Origin: CAMUQR01 sp963516005
GTDB taxonomy: Bacteria > Patescibacteriota > Saccharimonadia > Saccharimonadales > Saccharimonadaceae
NCBI GenBank assembly: GCA_963516005.1
Contig: CAUPYP010000001.1
Location: 186,001-250,000, forward strand
Direction of reading: 5' to 3'
Length of the DNA stretch: 64,000 nucleotides
Shown: in pieces, positions 50,279 to 58,966 of the stretch
Layout: each line of letters starts with the position of its first letter
How positions within the stretch are numbered: position 1 is the first letter of the stretch
Program-made: the position numbers and the translations under genes
The notes under the pieces: generated by a model
Databases searched by the model: none
The model's input: the letters and a program-made list of their open reading frames with translations, nothing else
Told to the model about the DNA's origin: nothing

Positions 50279-51008
50279 TTTGACTACGTGAACCATGCTT
50301 AATAATCCACGCACAAGCTGAAGTAATTTCCTGTTGTTGCCAATTATTGATAATTAGCTTAAACTTATCTGGCGCTTCTTTATAAAGATCGTTGAGATTA
50401 TTTGCAACGCTTTTTTGAATGGTTTTGTCAGAATCGTGACGTAAATTTGACAGCACTTGAACGTATTCATTAAAAAACTCTAAAGCAGCATAGTTTTTCT
50501 TCGCCCAAGGCAGACGAATTCGTAAGCACTCACTAGCTAGCCGGCGCACTCGCTGATTATCATCCCGACTCCATTCTAGCATCAGTCGCATAGTTCGCTC
50601 GGGAAAATTCTCCAGAACCGGTCGCATGCAGAATTCACCAGTGAAGCGCTTAGTTAATTCTTTGCTAAAAGCCGTGCTCTCTTCAAAAAACCAACCGCCG
50701 AATAACTCAACATACTTGTCAATTGGCCACAGCCACCAACCTTCAGTAAACATGCCTAAGTTACCAGGCAATTCCGGTCCAAGAATTTTATAAAAAACAG
50801 CCAGTGCTTTCACATAATCTTCCGGTAGACAGGCTTTCAGGGCTTTAGCGATTAGAATCTGACGATTATTAAATTCTAATTGATCTAAAGCTGGCTCGAT
50901 CAAGGCTAAAAAACGTTGATGGTCAAAATCACGATAAGCTGTTTGCAATTTATCAGCCAGCGACTGGCAATATTGAAGGTTGTAATAATCTTTAAGTTTC
51001 GTAGCCAT
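50262..51008 (-). CDS. AlkC/AlkD-like HEAT-repeat DNA alkylation repair protein
   Basis: 248 residues. The N-terminal LKDYYNLQYCQSLADKL, central RPVLENFPERTMRLMLEWSRDDNQRVRRLASECLRIRLPWAK, then SVANNLNDLYKEAPD and C-terminal CAWIIKHGSRS follow the AlkC pattern. Such proteins excise alkylated bases. Activity not provable from sequence. Ribosome site AAAGGAG. Confidence 0.85.
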   Translation of the reverse strand: MATKLKDYYNLQYCQSLADKLQTAYRDFDHQRFLALIEPALDQLEFNNRQILIAKALKACLPEDYVKALAVFYKILGPELPGNLGMFTEGWWLWPIDKYVELFGGWFFEESTAFSKELTKRFTGEFCMRPVLENFPERTMRLMLEWSRDDNQRVRRLASECLRIRLPWAKKNYAALEFFNEYVQVLSNLRHDSDKTIQKSVANNLNDLYKEAPDKFKLIINNWQQQEITSACAWIIKHGSRSQIKARS

Positions 51009-51024
51009 TAATTACTCCTTTTGT

Positions 51025-51966
51025 TTAAATTTCAATTAACTCACTAATTGTAAAATTTTCCGGTGATCCGGTGATGAAGCTAGCGGCGAGCTTGACCGAG
51101 GCTTGCGGATATTTTGCTAAAACTGTTTCGGCGGCGAGTTGCAGTTTGTATTTTTTATGGGCGTTGATAGCGGCTTCACCGCCGCCAAAATCAGCATTTT
51201 TGCGAGTTTTAACTTCAATTAGATAGATAGTTTGGTCGAGCCGAGCGACAATATCAATTTCAAATAATTTCGTCCGCCAATTTCGACTTAAAATCGTAAA
51301 TCCCTGCGCCTCCAACCACTCCACCGTCGCTTGCTCGCCCCAATCGCCGATCGCCTTGGCGGTGGGAGACGACTCAGTTTCTGGTCGCACAAAACCGACC
51401 AGTTCTGACATCGGTCGAAAACTACGCCGATGCTGATCCGACACACCGTAATCTAATATCGCCTGATGATGCGCTTTCGTACCATAACCTACATGTTTTT
51501 CAAAACCATATTGAGCGTAGCGCATATCAGCACTCAACTCCATCATGTGCCGATCACGCGCGACTTTCGCCAAAATTGCCGCCGCCGATACGCTTGGGAT
51601 TAACAAATCAGCCTGCTTCATAGTACTCACTCGCACATCACCGACAAAATCACTAATTCCATCAACAATAATCTGCTCAACCTCAGCCAACAACTGCTTA
51701 TTCAATTCCGTCAGCGCCCGCTGGGCTGCTAATTTTAGCGCTTGACTGATACCGATTTGATCAATTTCGCCAGCCTCCACCCAACCCAAGCCAAAACCCA
51801 ACGCCTGCGCTTGAATCTCCGGCTCAAGTGCCAAACGGCGCTTCGCCGTGAGCTTTTTACTGTCGGTTAAGCCCCCGATCTGGCAACCATCAGGCAAGAT
51901 ACACGCACCAATTACTAATGGTCCCGCCCATGATCCGCGTCCAACTTCATCAAACCCCAAAATCAT
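51025..51966 (-). CDS. rnhB: Ribonuclease HII fused to YraN/UPF0102 nuclease-like domain
   Basis: 313 residues. Residues 1-200 are RNase HII, with catalytic Asp-Glu in GFDEVGRGSWAGP, DGISDFVGDVRV, and VSAAAILAKVARDRHM. Residues 203-313 are YraN-like (DWGEQATVEWLEAQGFTILSRNWRTKLFEIDIVARLDQTIYLIEVKTRK) with the E-x-D...ExK nuclease signature. RNase HII removes ribonucleotides from DNA. The partner genes are often adjacent in other bacteria but are fused here. Confidence 0.94.
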   Translation of the reverse strand: MILGFDEVGRGSWAGPLVIGACILPDGCQIGGLTDSKKLTAKRRLALEPEIQAQALGFGLGWVEAGEIDQIGISQALKLAAQRALTELNKQLLAEVEQIIVDGISDFVGDVRVSTMKQADLLIPSVSAAAILAKVARDRHMMELSADMRYAQYGFEKHVGYGTKAHHQAILDYGVSDQHRRSFRPMSELVGFVRPETESSPTAKAIGDWGEQATVEWLEAQGFTILSRNWRTKLFEIDIVARLDQTIYLIEVKTRKNADFGGGEAAINAHKKYKLQLAAETVLAKYPQASVKLAASFITGSPENFTISELIEI

Positions 51967-51990
51967 TTATCCATCTCTGTGTTTAACCTA

Positions 51991-52019
51991 AAAGCGGAGC
52001 TTAACATTCAGCTCCGCTT
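51991..52019 (-). terminator. Terminator after the thioredoxin-like gene
   Basis: AAGCGGAGCT/AGCTCCGCTT stem followed by TTAGG. Confidence 0.75.
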
Positions 52020-52033
52020 ACATTAGCCTTATC

Positions 52034-52660
52034 TTAAAATCCGCGGTAATGGTTAGCCGCAAACATCTTTTCTAAACCCTCAACACTACGACCATATTTA
52101 CTGAGTGAATCAGCAATTTTACCGTTTTTAATTAAGTAGAAATGAGGCGTACCAAAACCTTTTTCCTCGTTTGCTTCAGTCACACCAGCGTCAACTAAGA
52201 ATTGATAAACCTGTTCGTACCCCTTATAGTCTTCGCTATTTTTCTCCGGTATACAGCTATAACCGGCTTCAATTTTCTGAATTAAATCACGATTGACATT
52301 CTTGTCTTTGTGCTTGTCGAGAAATTGTTTCATCACTTTTTCTAAATTCAAACAATGGCCACAATTACGACAACCGATGTAAAACACTTGCTCGCCTTCT
52401 TGCTTTAATTTCGTCGCCGCTTCAGCCAAAGCGATAGTTTTATACGGCTCTTTAGCGTTATCGACGCTATATTTGACGTTTTTAGTATTACTGCCTGCAT
52501 TGTCTGATTTTTCGGTTGAACTAGTTGTGCCACGTTCCTTGCGCAAAGCCTCTTCGACCGCCGCTTGCTTGTTAGATTCCATGAAGAACCAGCCGATTGA
52601 AATCACCGCAATTACCATAAATCCACCAAGTACCACCTGTGTCAGTTTTTCTGAATTCAT
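52034..52660 (-). CDS. Membrane-anchored thioredoxin-like protein
   Basis: 208 residues. Membrane anchor at about 8-27, a Ser/Thr/Asn-rich linker, then a thioredoxin-like domain with FYIGCRNCGHCLNLEKVMKQF (CxxCGHC) and the cis-Pro context GFGTPHFYLIKNGK. Probably reduces, oxidises or isomerises disulfides outside the membrane; the ABC permease and other exported proteins here carry paired Cys. Resembles bacteriocin-accessory thioredoxins in outline only. TATGTTATAAT at 52690-52695. Confidence 0.85.
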   Translation of the reverse strand: MNSEKLTQVVLGGFMVIAVISIGWFFMESNKQAAVEEALRKERGTTSSTEKSDNAGSNTKNVKYSVDNAKEPYKTIALAEAATKLKQEGEQVFYIGCRNCGHCLNLEKVMKQFLDKHKDKNVNRDLIQKIEAGYSCIPEKNSEDYKGYEQVYQFLVDAGVTEANEEKGFGTPHFYLIKNGKIADSLSKYGRSVEGLEKMFAANHYRGF

Positions 52661-52699
52661 ACTTCTCCTTTTTATTAAACTTATCCTTAATTATAACAT

Positions 52700-52740
52700 A
52701 AAAACCCGCCCAGAATCAGTTTTTGGGCGGGTATTTTTTT
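52700..52740 (-). terminator. Bidirectional-looking terminator after L19
   Basis: CCCGCCCA/TGGGCGGG stem with TTTTT on the minus strand and T7 on the plus strand. Confidence 0.9.
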
Positions 52741-52767
52741 AGATAAGATGATTATTTGGCTTCAGTC

Positions 52768-53196
52768 TCAGTTTTTGGTTTCTGGTTCAGCTTTTGTTTC
52801 AGTTGCCGGTTCAGCAACTTCTTCAGTCACACGAGCTTTACGGGTGTCAACAGCCTTGAGGCGAGCGCTTTTACCACTGCGTTCACGCATGTATGACAAG
52901 TAGTTACGACGCACTTTTGAGCTACGTACAACTTCGATTTTTTCAATCAACGGGCTGTGCAGTAAGAAACTTTTTTCCACACCAACACCTGAAGCGATTT
53001 TACGAACAGTGATGCGTGCAGTGTGTGATTGTTTGCGGTCAGCACGAATGACAACGCCCTCAAACATCTGAACGCGTTCTTTGTTGCCTTCTTTAATTTT
53101 TTGGTAAACTCGGACTTTGTCACCACTTTTGATGTCAACTAGCGCACCAGCTTTTTTCTGAGCGTCGTTAACCTTCTTAATCAATTCAAAACTCAT
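52768..53196 (-). CDS. rplS: 50S ribosomal protein L19 (bL19)
   Basis: 142 residues. GDKVRVYQKIKEGNKERVQMFEGVVIR and ITVRKIASGVGVEKSFLLHSPLIEKIEVVR, then RRNYLSYMRERSGKSARLK are diagnostic. An acidic Glu/Thr tail of about 25 residues is extra. Monocistronic with TGTGGTATAAT at 53240-53245. Confidence 0.97.
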   Translation of the reverse strand: MSFELIKKVNDAQKKAGALVDIKSGDKVRVYQKIKEGNKERVQMFEGVVIRADRKQSHTARITVRKIASGVGVEKSFLLHSPLIEKIEVVRSSKVRRNYLSYMRERSGKSARLKAVDTRKARVTEEVAEPATETKAEPETKN

Positions 53197-53294
53197 CTTT
53201 TTCCTTAATTTTATTAGTTATTACTTCTACTAGCCGAGTATTATACCACAAAAAATATTAAAAATAAAGAGTTATTTGCGTTAAAACGCCCAAA

Positions 53295-54926
53295 CTACAA
53301 GACTCGGTTAATTTCTTCGATGGTGGTTTCACCGCGTAGTGCCGCTAAAGTGGCTTTTTCGATCATTGTCAACATACCGTTTTGGCGTGCTAACTCCTCG
53401 ATTTGTGAAGCGTCGAAGCTACCGACCTCAGTTTGAGACTGCAAGAAACGTTCAATTGTTTCATTAACCACCAATTGCTCCATAATCACCATACGACCTT
53501 TATAGCCAAATGGGAATTCCGTTGTCGGCGCCGGTTTATACAGAGTCATATTTTCAATCAACGGACCTTTGATAGCGTCTGGGACTTTTTTCAGAGTATT
53601 TAAAACCCACGCTCGCTCCGCCTCGCTCGGCTGATATGGCTGTTTCGTATCAGGCACGAGTTTACGCAACAGACGCTGAGCAATAATCAAGCGAATTGAT
53701 GACGCAAAAATCGGGTTAAAACCAATCATGTCAATCATACGCGTAAAAGCCGCCGAAGCCGAGTTGGCGTGGAAAGAACTCATCACCAAGTGACCAGTAA
53801 TCGAAGCCTGAATCGCCGTTCGAGCCGTGTCCTCGTCACGAATCTCGCCGACCATCACCACATCTGGGTCAAGACGCAAAATTGAGCGCAAACCACTAGA
53901 GAAACTACCGCCTTCGGTCGATTTAATCGGAATTTGTGCCACGCCAGTGATACTGTATTCAATCGGATCTTCCAGAGTAATGATTTTTTTGTCAGTCGTG
54001 TTAAGCGCGTTCAGCATTGAGTATAATGTGGTAGATTTACCAGAACCAGTTGGACCGACTAATAACACCAGTCCACGCGGGTGTGAGATAATTTCGTCGA
54101 TTTCGTGGCGTGATTTCTCATCTAGTCCGAGCAAATCGAGGTTCAGTAATGACTCATCAAAGTTAAACAAACGCATCACCGAGTCCATGCCATACATCGT
54201 TGGCACTACCTCAACACGTAAGTTGAGCAAAAACTCCTCACCGTTATCCCGGACAATATCCATATTCATACTGCCTGATTGAGGTTTAGAGGCGGCCACC
54301 GAAATACCCGCTCGACTCGACAACTCACCAATCAAAATACGATAGCGGTCACGACTAATCATCGCCACTGGGTGCAGAGCGCCGTCGACACGCATCCGAA
54401 CACGAATAGAATCACGCATATTCTCGATGTGAATGTCACTAGCACCCAACTTCTCAGCCTGAGTAATGAGATAATCAAATAACTGATCAGCACGGACGCT
54501 ATTGAGCGCTTCAGACACCGCCTGAATTGTATCACTGTCACCTTCTTTAGCAATCACAATATCTTCGTAATGTGGTTTGACTGGCGGGTCGTAGCGATTA
54601 AGCATGACTTTAAACGCCGCTTCGCTAATCAGCACAAAGTTCACGTTCAAGCCCTGATCATTATAAAACTTCAGTTTACGCTGGATAAAAGATTGAGGTG
54701 TCCGCGAAGTCACCGCAAAACGAAATGGCGTTTTGTTGTCACCAGCTTGCAGAGGGATTGCTTGCTCGGCACGGATTTCTTCGACCGTCAGCACATCCTT
54801 ATATAATGGCATATCGTTTTCGACCGGGCGCATGTCATAGTATTTCAATCCCAACACGCCGGCGCGCATCTGCGTCGAGTTTTCTTCTTCGTTACGTCGT
54901 TTAATCTGAATTTGTTGTTCGTCCAT
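53295..54926 (-). CDS. GspE/PilB-type secretion or pilus assembly ATPase
   Basis: 543 residues. An N-terminal T2SSE_N-like region is followed by GASDIHIENMRDSIRVRMRVDG, Walker A GPTGSGKSTTLYSMLNAL, Asp box ITLEDPIEY, Walker B LRLDPDVVMVGEIRDEDTA and the His box TGHLVMSSFHANSA. Hexameric motor for type IV pilus extension or type II secretion; type IV pili are common in Saccharibacteria. The tetracysteine zinc site of PilB is not seen. Leaderless start, divergent from the TrmH-like gene. Confidence 0.94.
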   Translation of the reverse strand: MDEQQIQIKRRNEEENSTQMRAGVLGLKYYDMRPVENDMPLYKDVLTVEEIRAEQAIPLQAGDNKTPFRFAVTSRTPQSFIQRKLKFYNDQGLNVNFVLISEAAFKVMLNRYDPPVKPHYEDIVIAKEGDSDTIQAVSEALNSVRADQLFDYLITQAEKLGASDIHIENMRDSIRVRMRVDGALHPVAMISRDRYRILIGELSSRAGISVAASKPQSGSMNMDIVRDNGEEFLLNLRVEVVPTMYGMDSVMRLFNFDESLLNLDLLGLDEKSRHEIDEIISHPRGLVLLVGPTGSGKSTTLYSMLNALNTTDKKIITLEDPIEYSITGVAQIPIKSTEGGSFSSGLRSILRLDPDVVMVGEIRDEDTARTAIQASITGHLVMSSFHANSASAAFTRMIDMIGFNPIFASSIRLIIAQRLLRKLVPDTKQPYQPSEAERAWVLNTLKKVPDAIKGPLIENMTLYKPAPTTEFPFGYKGRMVIMEQLVVNETIERFLQSQTEVGSFDASQIEELARQNGMLTMIEKATLAALRGETTIEEINRVL

Positions 54927-54933
54927 TACTTAC

Positions 54934-54939
54934 ATTATA
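54934..54939 (-). promoter_or_regulatory. -10 box, leaderless pilus-ATPase gene
   Basis: TTGTATAAT, 7 bases before ATG 54926. Only about 50 bases are shared with the divergent gene. Confidence 0.65.
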
Positions 54940-54965
54940 CAAGATTCTTATGGTTTTTTGTATGA

Positions 54966-54971
54966 TAAAAT
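54966..54971 (+). promoter_or_regulatory. -10 box, leaderless TrmH-like gene
   Basis: TATGATAAAAT, 6 bases before ATG 54978. Confidence 0.6.
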
Positions 54972-54977
54972 TATCAC

Positions 54978-55469
54978 ATGGAAATTGTTTTATTGATACA
55001 TAACATTCGTTCAATTCATAATGTCGGCTCAATTATGCGTACTGCCGAAGGATTTGGCTTAAAATCAGTCATATTTTCAGGGTATACACCTCATCCACGC
55101 GTTGCCGATGACCCACGCCTCCCGCACATTATCGAAAAAATCGAGCGTGAACTCCACAAAACCGCCCTCGATGCTGAAAAATTACTAAATGCCCACTATT
55201 ACGATGACCCACTCGCGGTAGTTGCTGAGTTTCGTCAGGCTGGCTATCAAATTTTAGCATTAGAGCAGAGCGCCTCAAGTGTTAATTTACGTGATTTTAG
55301 CTTAACTCAGCCTGCCTTGTTAATCCTGGGCGAAGAAGTACATGGCATTCCGCCGGAATTATTGCAAACAGCCGACACCACTCTCGAGATCCCGATGCAC
55401 GGACAAAAAGAATCATTCAATGTCAGCGTGGCGACTGGAATTTGCCTTTATCAACTGACTCATCACTAA
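54978..55469 (+). CDS. Short TrmH/SpoU-family RNA methyltransferase
   Basis: 163 residues, a minimal SPOUT domain. LLIHNIRSIHNVGSIMRTAEGFGLKSVIFSG (motif 1), LLILGEEVHGIPPELL (motif 2) and EIPMHGQKESFNVSVATGICLYQL (motif 3) are intact. Second SpoU-type enzyme in the window, clearly distinct from that at 42479. RNA target unknown. Confidence 0.92.
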   Translation: MEIVLLIHNIRSIHNVGSIMRTAEGFGLKSVIFSGYTPHPRVADDPRLPHIIEKIERELHKTALDAEKLLNAHYYDDPLAVVAEFRQAGYQILALEQSASSVNLRDFSLTQPALLILGEEVHGIPPELLQTADTTLEIPMHGQKESFNVSVATGICLYQLTHH

Positions 55470-55475
55470 GTAATT

Positions 55476-55504
55476 TTGCTTTTGTTAGCGTTTTGTGCTA
55501 TAGT
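55476..55504 (+). promoter_or_regulatory. Promoter of the 126-residue gene
   Basis: -35 TTGCTT (55476-55481), 17-bp spacer, -10 TATAGT (55499-55504). Confidence 0.6.
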
Positions 55505-55536
55505 AAGCTAAATTTGTTCTTTAAAGGAGGTATATT

Positions 55537-55917
55537 ATGGCAACAACACGTAACGAGAATGAAATCAAAGCTGATATTGAACGTCATCAAAGAGATCATT
55601 CACCAAACATCCTAGCGAGGTACGAAAGAGAGCTGGCGATGTATTACAGTGAAACTAATCAAATCACTAAGGCAATCGAGGTACGCCTGAGCATGATTAT
55701 CAGGCACTGGTGGTATCAAGACATCTCTACTCAAGCCCAACTCCATCTTGCCGAGTTATTCTGCTCTGTAAATTTAGAGATAGCTTTTGTGATTGCGCGT
55801 GGATTATTTGCGAGCATTAGAAAAAGCGACAAGGAACGCCTACGCTCGATTTTCGAGCGATGTGCTCCGCTATGGTATCGTCCAATCGCTGATTTCCGCT
55901 TGTGGCTAATCAGTTAA
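55537..55917 (+). CDS. Hypothetical helical-repeat (TPR-like) protein
   Basis: 126 residues, predicted all helical (ARYERELAMYYSETNQITKAIEVRLSMIIRHW; TQAQLHLAELFCSVNLEIAF), recalling TPR hairpins. Ribosome site AAAGGAGGT. Own promoter and terminator like the other unknown small genes. Function unknown. Confidence 0.7.
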   Translation: MATTRNENEIKADIERHQRDHSPNILARYERELAMYYSETNQITKAIEVRLSMIIRHWWYQDISTQAQLHLAELFCSVNLEIAFVIARGLFASIRKSDKERLRSIFERCAPLWYRPIADFRLWLIS

Positions 55918-55922
55918 ACACC

Positions 55923-55953
55923 AAAACACCCATCAGTTGACGGGTGTTTTTTC
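55923..55953 (+). terminator. Bidirectional terminator
   Basis: AACACCC/GGGTGTT stem with TTTTT on plus and TTTTGG on minus. Lies between the convergent 126-residue gene and rplY. Confidence 0.85.
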
Positions 55954-55970
55954 ATATTTATAGAAAGAGA

Positions 55971-56642
55971 TTAAACTTTCACTTCTTCAGTTGGAGCTTC
56001 TGCGCCTTTGTCTGATTCAACATCAGCTACCTCTTGAGCATCACCACCAGTTGCTTCATTTTGAGCCTCTAGTTGTGCTGGGTCATAAACATTCGCTACT
56101 GCTAGATTTAAGTCAATTTCTTTATCGGTAAACTCAACGCCTTTTGGTAATTTAATGTCGCCAAGCGTAATGTGATCACCAGCTTCTTTTAGCTCAGCCA
56201 GTGACACTTCAAGTTCAGCCGGCATTTGATTTGGTAAAGCACGAAGCTCAATTTGCTCGAGCACTTGCATCACCACTAAGCCAGCTCGCTCAGCTGGACT
56301 TTCGCCTTTACCGATTAAGACGATTTCGACTTCGGCATCAATTGGGTCTTTTGCTGAAATCGATTGAAATTCGATGTTAGCTAAAGTGCGTTTCACCGGA
56401 TCACGATCGATTTTTTTAATAATTGAAAAATAAGCCTTGCCGTCAACTTCCAGATGGACCGGAGTTGAAAAACCGACTTTTTCGAATAGTTTATCAAGCG
56501 CGATTTGATCAGCCTCGACGTTAATTGGTTGATGTTTTGCACCATACACCACGCCCGGAACTAAGCCCGCTAGACGCAACGCCTTGACTTTTTTGCCGGT
56601 GACTTCTCGTTTTTGAACTTTAAAGGTAATTTTTTCTGCCAT
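55971..56642 (-). CDS. rplY: 50S ribosomal protein L25, CTC form (bL25)
   Basis: 223 residues from MAEKITFKVQKREVTGKKVK, following GAAGGGAAGGAAACA; 16 codons upstream are leader. L25 domain (LRLAGLVPGVVYGAKHQPINVE) plus the C-terminal TL5/CTC domain, then an acidic tail. Binds 5S rRNA. TGATATAAT at 56704-56709. Confidence 0.95.
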   Translation of the reverse strand: MAEKITFKVQKREVTGKKVKALRLAGLVPGVVYGAKHQPINVEADQIALDKLFEKVGFSTPVHLEVDGKAYFSIIKKIDRDPVKRTLANIEFQSISAKDPIDAEVEIVLIGKGESPAERAGLVVMQVLEQIELRALPNQMPAELEVSLAELKEAGDHITLGDIKLPKGVEFTDKEIDLNLAVANVYDPAQLEAQNEATGGDAQEVADVESDKGAEAPTEEVKV

Positions 56643-56733
56643 TGTTTCCTTCCCTTCGTTACATTGAATTGTTCTGCGACTGCAAAACAAACAGATATAC
56701 TATATTATATCATAGTTTCAACAGTGGCAATTT

Positions 56734-58446
56734 TTAAATTTCCGCCAAGAGTTGTGAAAAACGAATTTTAAACCGATCAGCAGTCATTGGGATTTGTGTC
56801 AAAGCCGACAGGCCGGTTTGGCCACAACAAATCAAATCGACCCCATCCGCTCTGAGTTGTTTGAAATCACTCAGCGCTACTTCCGCAATGAAACTATAGC
56901 GATTTAATTTCAGACGATGTTCTTGAATCTGCTCGGTGATGGTCTGCGCCCAGGATTTTGCCAACTTAGCATCCAGCACCCGTCCTTGTAAGACCGGTAA
57001 GCGCAACCAAACCACCACTTGGTTCATATCAACATGTCGCACCCGTAATTCAACCTCCAAGCTACGCAAAATACGTAGATAGTCAAGCGCCACCGCACCT
57101 GGTCGACTGTCGAAGCTCACTTGTGCCACGCCTTTTATCTCAATAATCGGCACGATAGCCCGACCAAGAGCTTTATTAGCAAATTCAGCCAACTCACGGG
57201 TATTTGCGAGAATCACTCGATCACTCGGCGAAGATTGTCCCATTAAAAACTCCGCTTTTGCCTTAAGAGTAGCCACCTTGTAGTATTGTGCCTGATTCAG
57301 CCTCTGATCTAAATCATCAAATTGCATCACCACTTCACGACTGCCACCGCCCAGCACTCGCACACGCGACACTAAAGTATATCCAAGCGCCATCTGATCC
57401 TTGAGCGCGTCTAGCAACTCTGGCCGTTGCTGTTTTAATTCCAGAAAATGTTTTTCAGCCAGCACCACGCCATTGCCACGAATTGGTAAATCACGTACTT
57501 CTAGAATATTTTGAGCTGTCTCAAGACTCTGCGTCGATAGATCCAACACTAATCGCCCAGCGCCGTTAATCTGACGAGCCTGGTTGAGGATTAGTTTCGC
57601 CATATTAGGTTCGCCTCGAATTAGCTCAATCTCCGGATTGCGGTGAGTGATTTGTGTCAATGTTGCACCAATATTCACTCGATTGGATTGCACAATCGAC
57701 TGACCGATGCGAGCAATCAGCTCCAATTTATCCTCAATGTCAAAATCATAGCCAAGCACCTTGATGGCAATTGCCAGCCACTCAAGCGACTTAAGCTCAA
57801 GATAATCAGCATTGGTTAATTTATAAGTCCGAAATTTATCGGATAGCGACAAACCAGAGCGATGATTAACCAGCAGAGCCTGCTGATCAAACTGAAATTG
57901 ATTGAGAATATTCTCGGTTTCGCCCGTCTGATAAGAAATCAAATCGGCCCACACCAAGCTAGCGCGCCGTAATAAACGCCGACCAGCTTCCGAACGTCGC
58001 AGGTCATGTCGATATTCCACCACCAGCTTGATAGTTGGGTGGCGATCAAGATAAGCATTGATTGAATCAAGCGTCGCGTCAGACAAAGTAGCGCTTTCGA
58101 GCAGGACTATGGTTTTTGGGACAAGTGCCGGCTCTTCCCAGAGGTAATCATCATACCGCCCAGCTCGCACTACCTTATAATCCTCACCAGCCTTTAAGAC
58201 CACCCGTACCGCAAAATTGCGCGCCTTTTCTGGCAACATTACCTGATAGTCTAACAATCCCAGCGTGCGTTTCAATAACCCTAGTTGCGAAAAAATTCGC
58301 TTCGAACTGCGCGCTGCCAATGCCCGATTATCAAACCGAATATCCAACCACGCCCGGTTATTTTCATCATACAGAATATCGCGTTGCTCCAAATCGATAA
58401 TCTGACGCTCTACATTTTGACCAATAACTAAAACAGTTGCTTTCAC
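56734..58446 (-). CDS. Large protein of unknown function
   Basis: 570 residues from GTG 58446 (AAAGG six bases upstream; a GTG two codons earlier is too close to it). Soluble, rich in Leu, Arg and Gln, no membrane segment. The first 170 residues (VLVIGQNVERQIIDLEQRDILYD...KTIVLLESATLSDATLDSINAYLDRHPTIKLVVEYRHDLR) faintly recall a Rossmann-like sugar-kinase layout. No catalytic motif is convincing. Located between L25 and the wall-hydrolase genes. Confidence 0.75.
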   Translation of the reverse strand: MKATVLVIGQNVERQIIDLEQRDILYDENNRAWLDIRFDNRALAARSSKRIFSQLGLLKRTLGLLDYQVMLPEKARNFAVRVVLKAGEDYKVVRAGRYDDYLWEEPALVPKTIVLLESATLSDATLDSINAYLDRHPTIKLVVEYRHDLRRSEAGRRLLRRASLVWADLISYQTGETENILNQFQFDQQALLVNHRSGLSLSDKFRTYKLTNADYLELKSLEWLAIAIKVLGYDFDIEDKLELIARIGQSIVQSNRVNIGATLTQITHRNPEIELIRGEPNMAKLILNQARQINGAGRLVLDLSTQSLETAQNILEVRDLPIRGNGVVLAEKHFLELKQQRPELLDALKDQMALGYTLVSRVRVLGGGSREVVMQFDDLDQRLNQAQYYKVATLKAKAEFLMGQSSPSDRVILANTRELAEFANKALGRAIVPIIEIKGVAQVSFDSRPGAVALDYLRILRSLEVELRVRHVDMNQVVVWLRLPVLQGRVLDAKLAKSWAQTITEQIQEHRLKLNRYSFIAEVALSDFKQLRADGVDLICCGQTGLSALTQIPMTADRFKIRFSQLLAEI

Positions 58447-58522
58447 GACCACCCTTTTTATATTAAACTTATGTTTTATTTATGGAATATTATATCAAAT
58501 ACGATGAATAATGCCAATGAAG

Positions 58523-58966
58523 TTAATTAGGGAGTTTTTGAATTGTAACCGAATCATCGTTGTGGTTCAAGGTGACTTTATAGCGCGCGGTTTTTTCGAC
58601 TGTCAAATGAAAAATCGTCTGATCAGTGCCGGCTTTTTTGTCGTAAATACTCTCGATTGGTTGTTCAATTTGGGCGTTGTGATGATCAAATTCTCCTTGA
58701 TCTTTTACCAACAGACGCGATATTTCGTTAGTTAAAGTTTGCTGTTGTTTGTCTGAGATCACTGAGCCAAGCTCTACTTGATCTTGATTTTTCTGATCCC
58801 AGCCAGCAATAATCACCGTATTTTGCTTCGGCTGACCAACACCACCAGTTGGACCGGTGTAATCGCGATTCGTCCACCAATATACTACGATTAGCGACGC
58901 CGATAGAACAACAATTAAACCAATTAATAGTTTGTTCTCTTGAATGATTTTAAGTAATTGTTTCAT
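58523..58966 (-). CDS. Membrane-anchored small protein downstream of the wall hydrolase
   Basis: 147 residues from MKQLLKIIQENKLLIG at 58966, overlapping the upstream stop (TAATG) with GTGAGGAAATA before it. One helix at about 13-32, then a hydrophilic outside domain (NTVIIAGWDQKNQDQVELG...HLTVEKTARYKVTLNHND). Cotranscribed with the hydrolase, so possibly its accessory or inhibitor, which is inference only. Confidence 0.75.
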   Translation of the reverse strand: MKQLLKIIQENKLLIGLIVVLSASLIVVYWWTNRDYTGPTGGVGQPKQNTVIIAGWDQKNQDQVELGSVISDKQQQTLTNEISRLLVKDQGEFDHHNAQIEQPIESIYDKKAGTDQTIFHLTVEKTARYKVTLNHNDDSVTIQKLPN

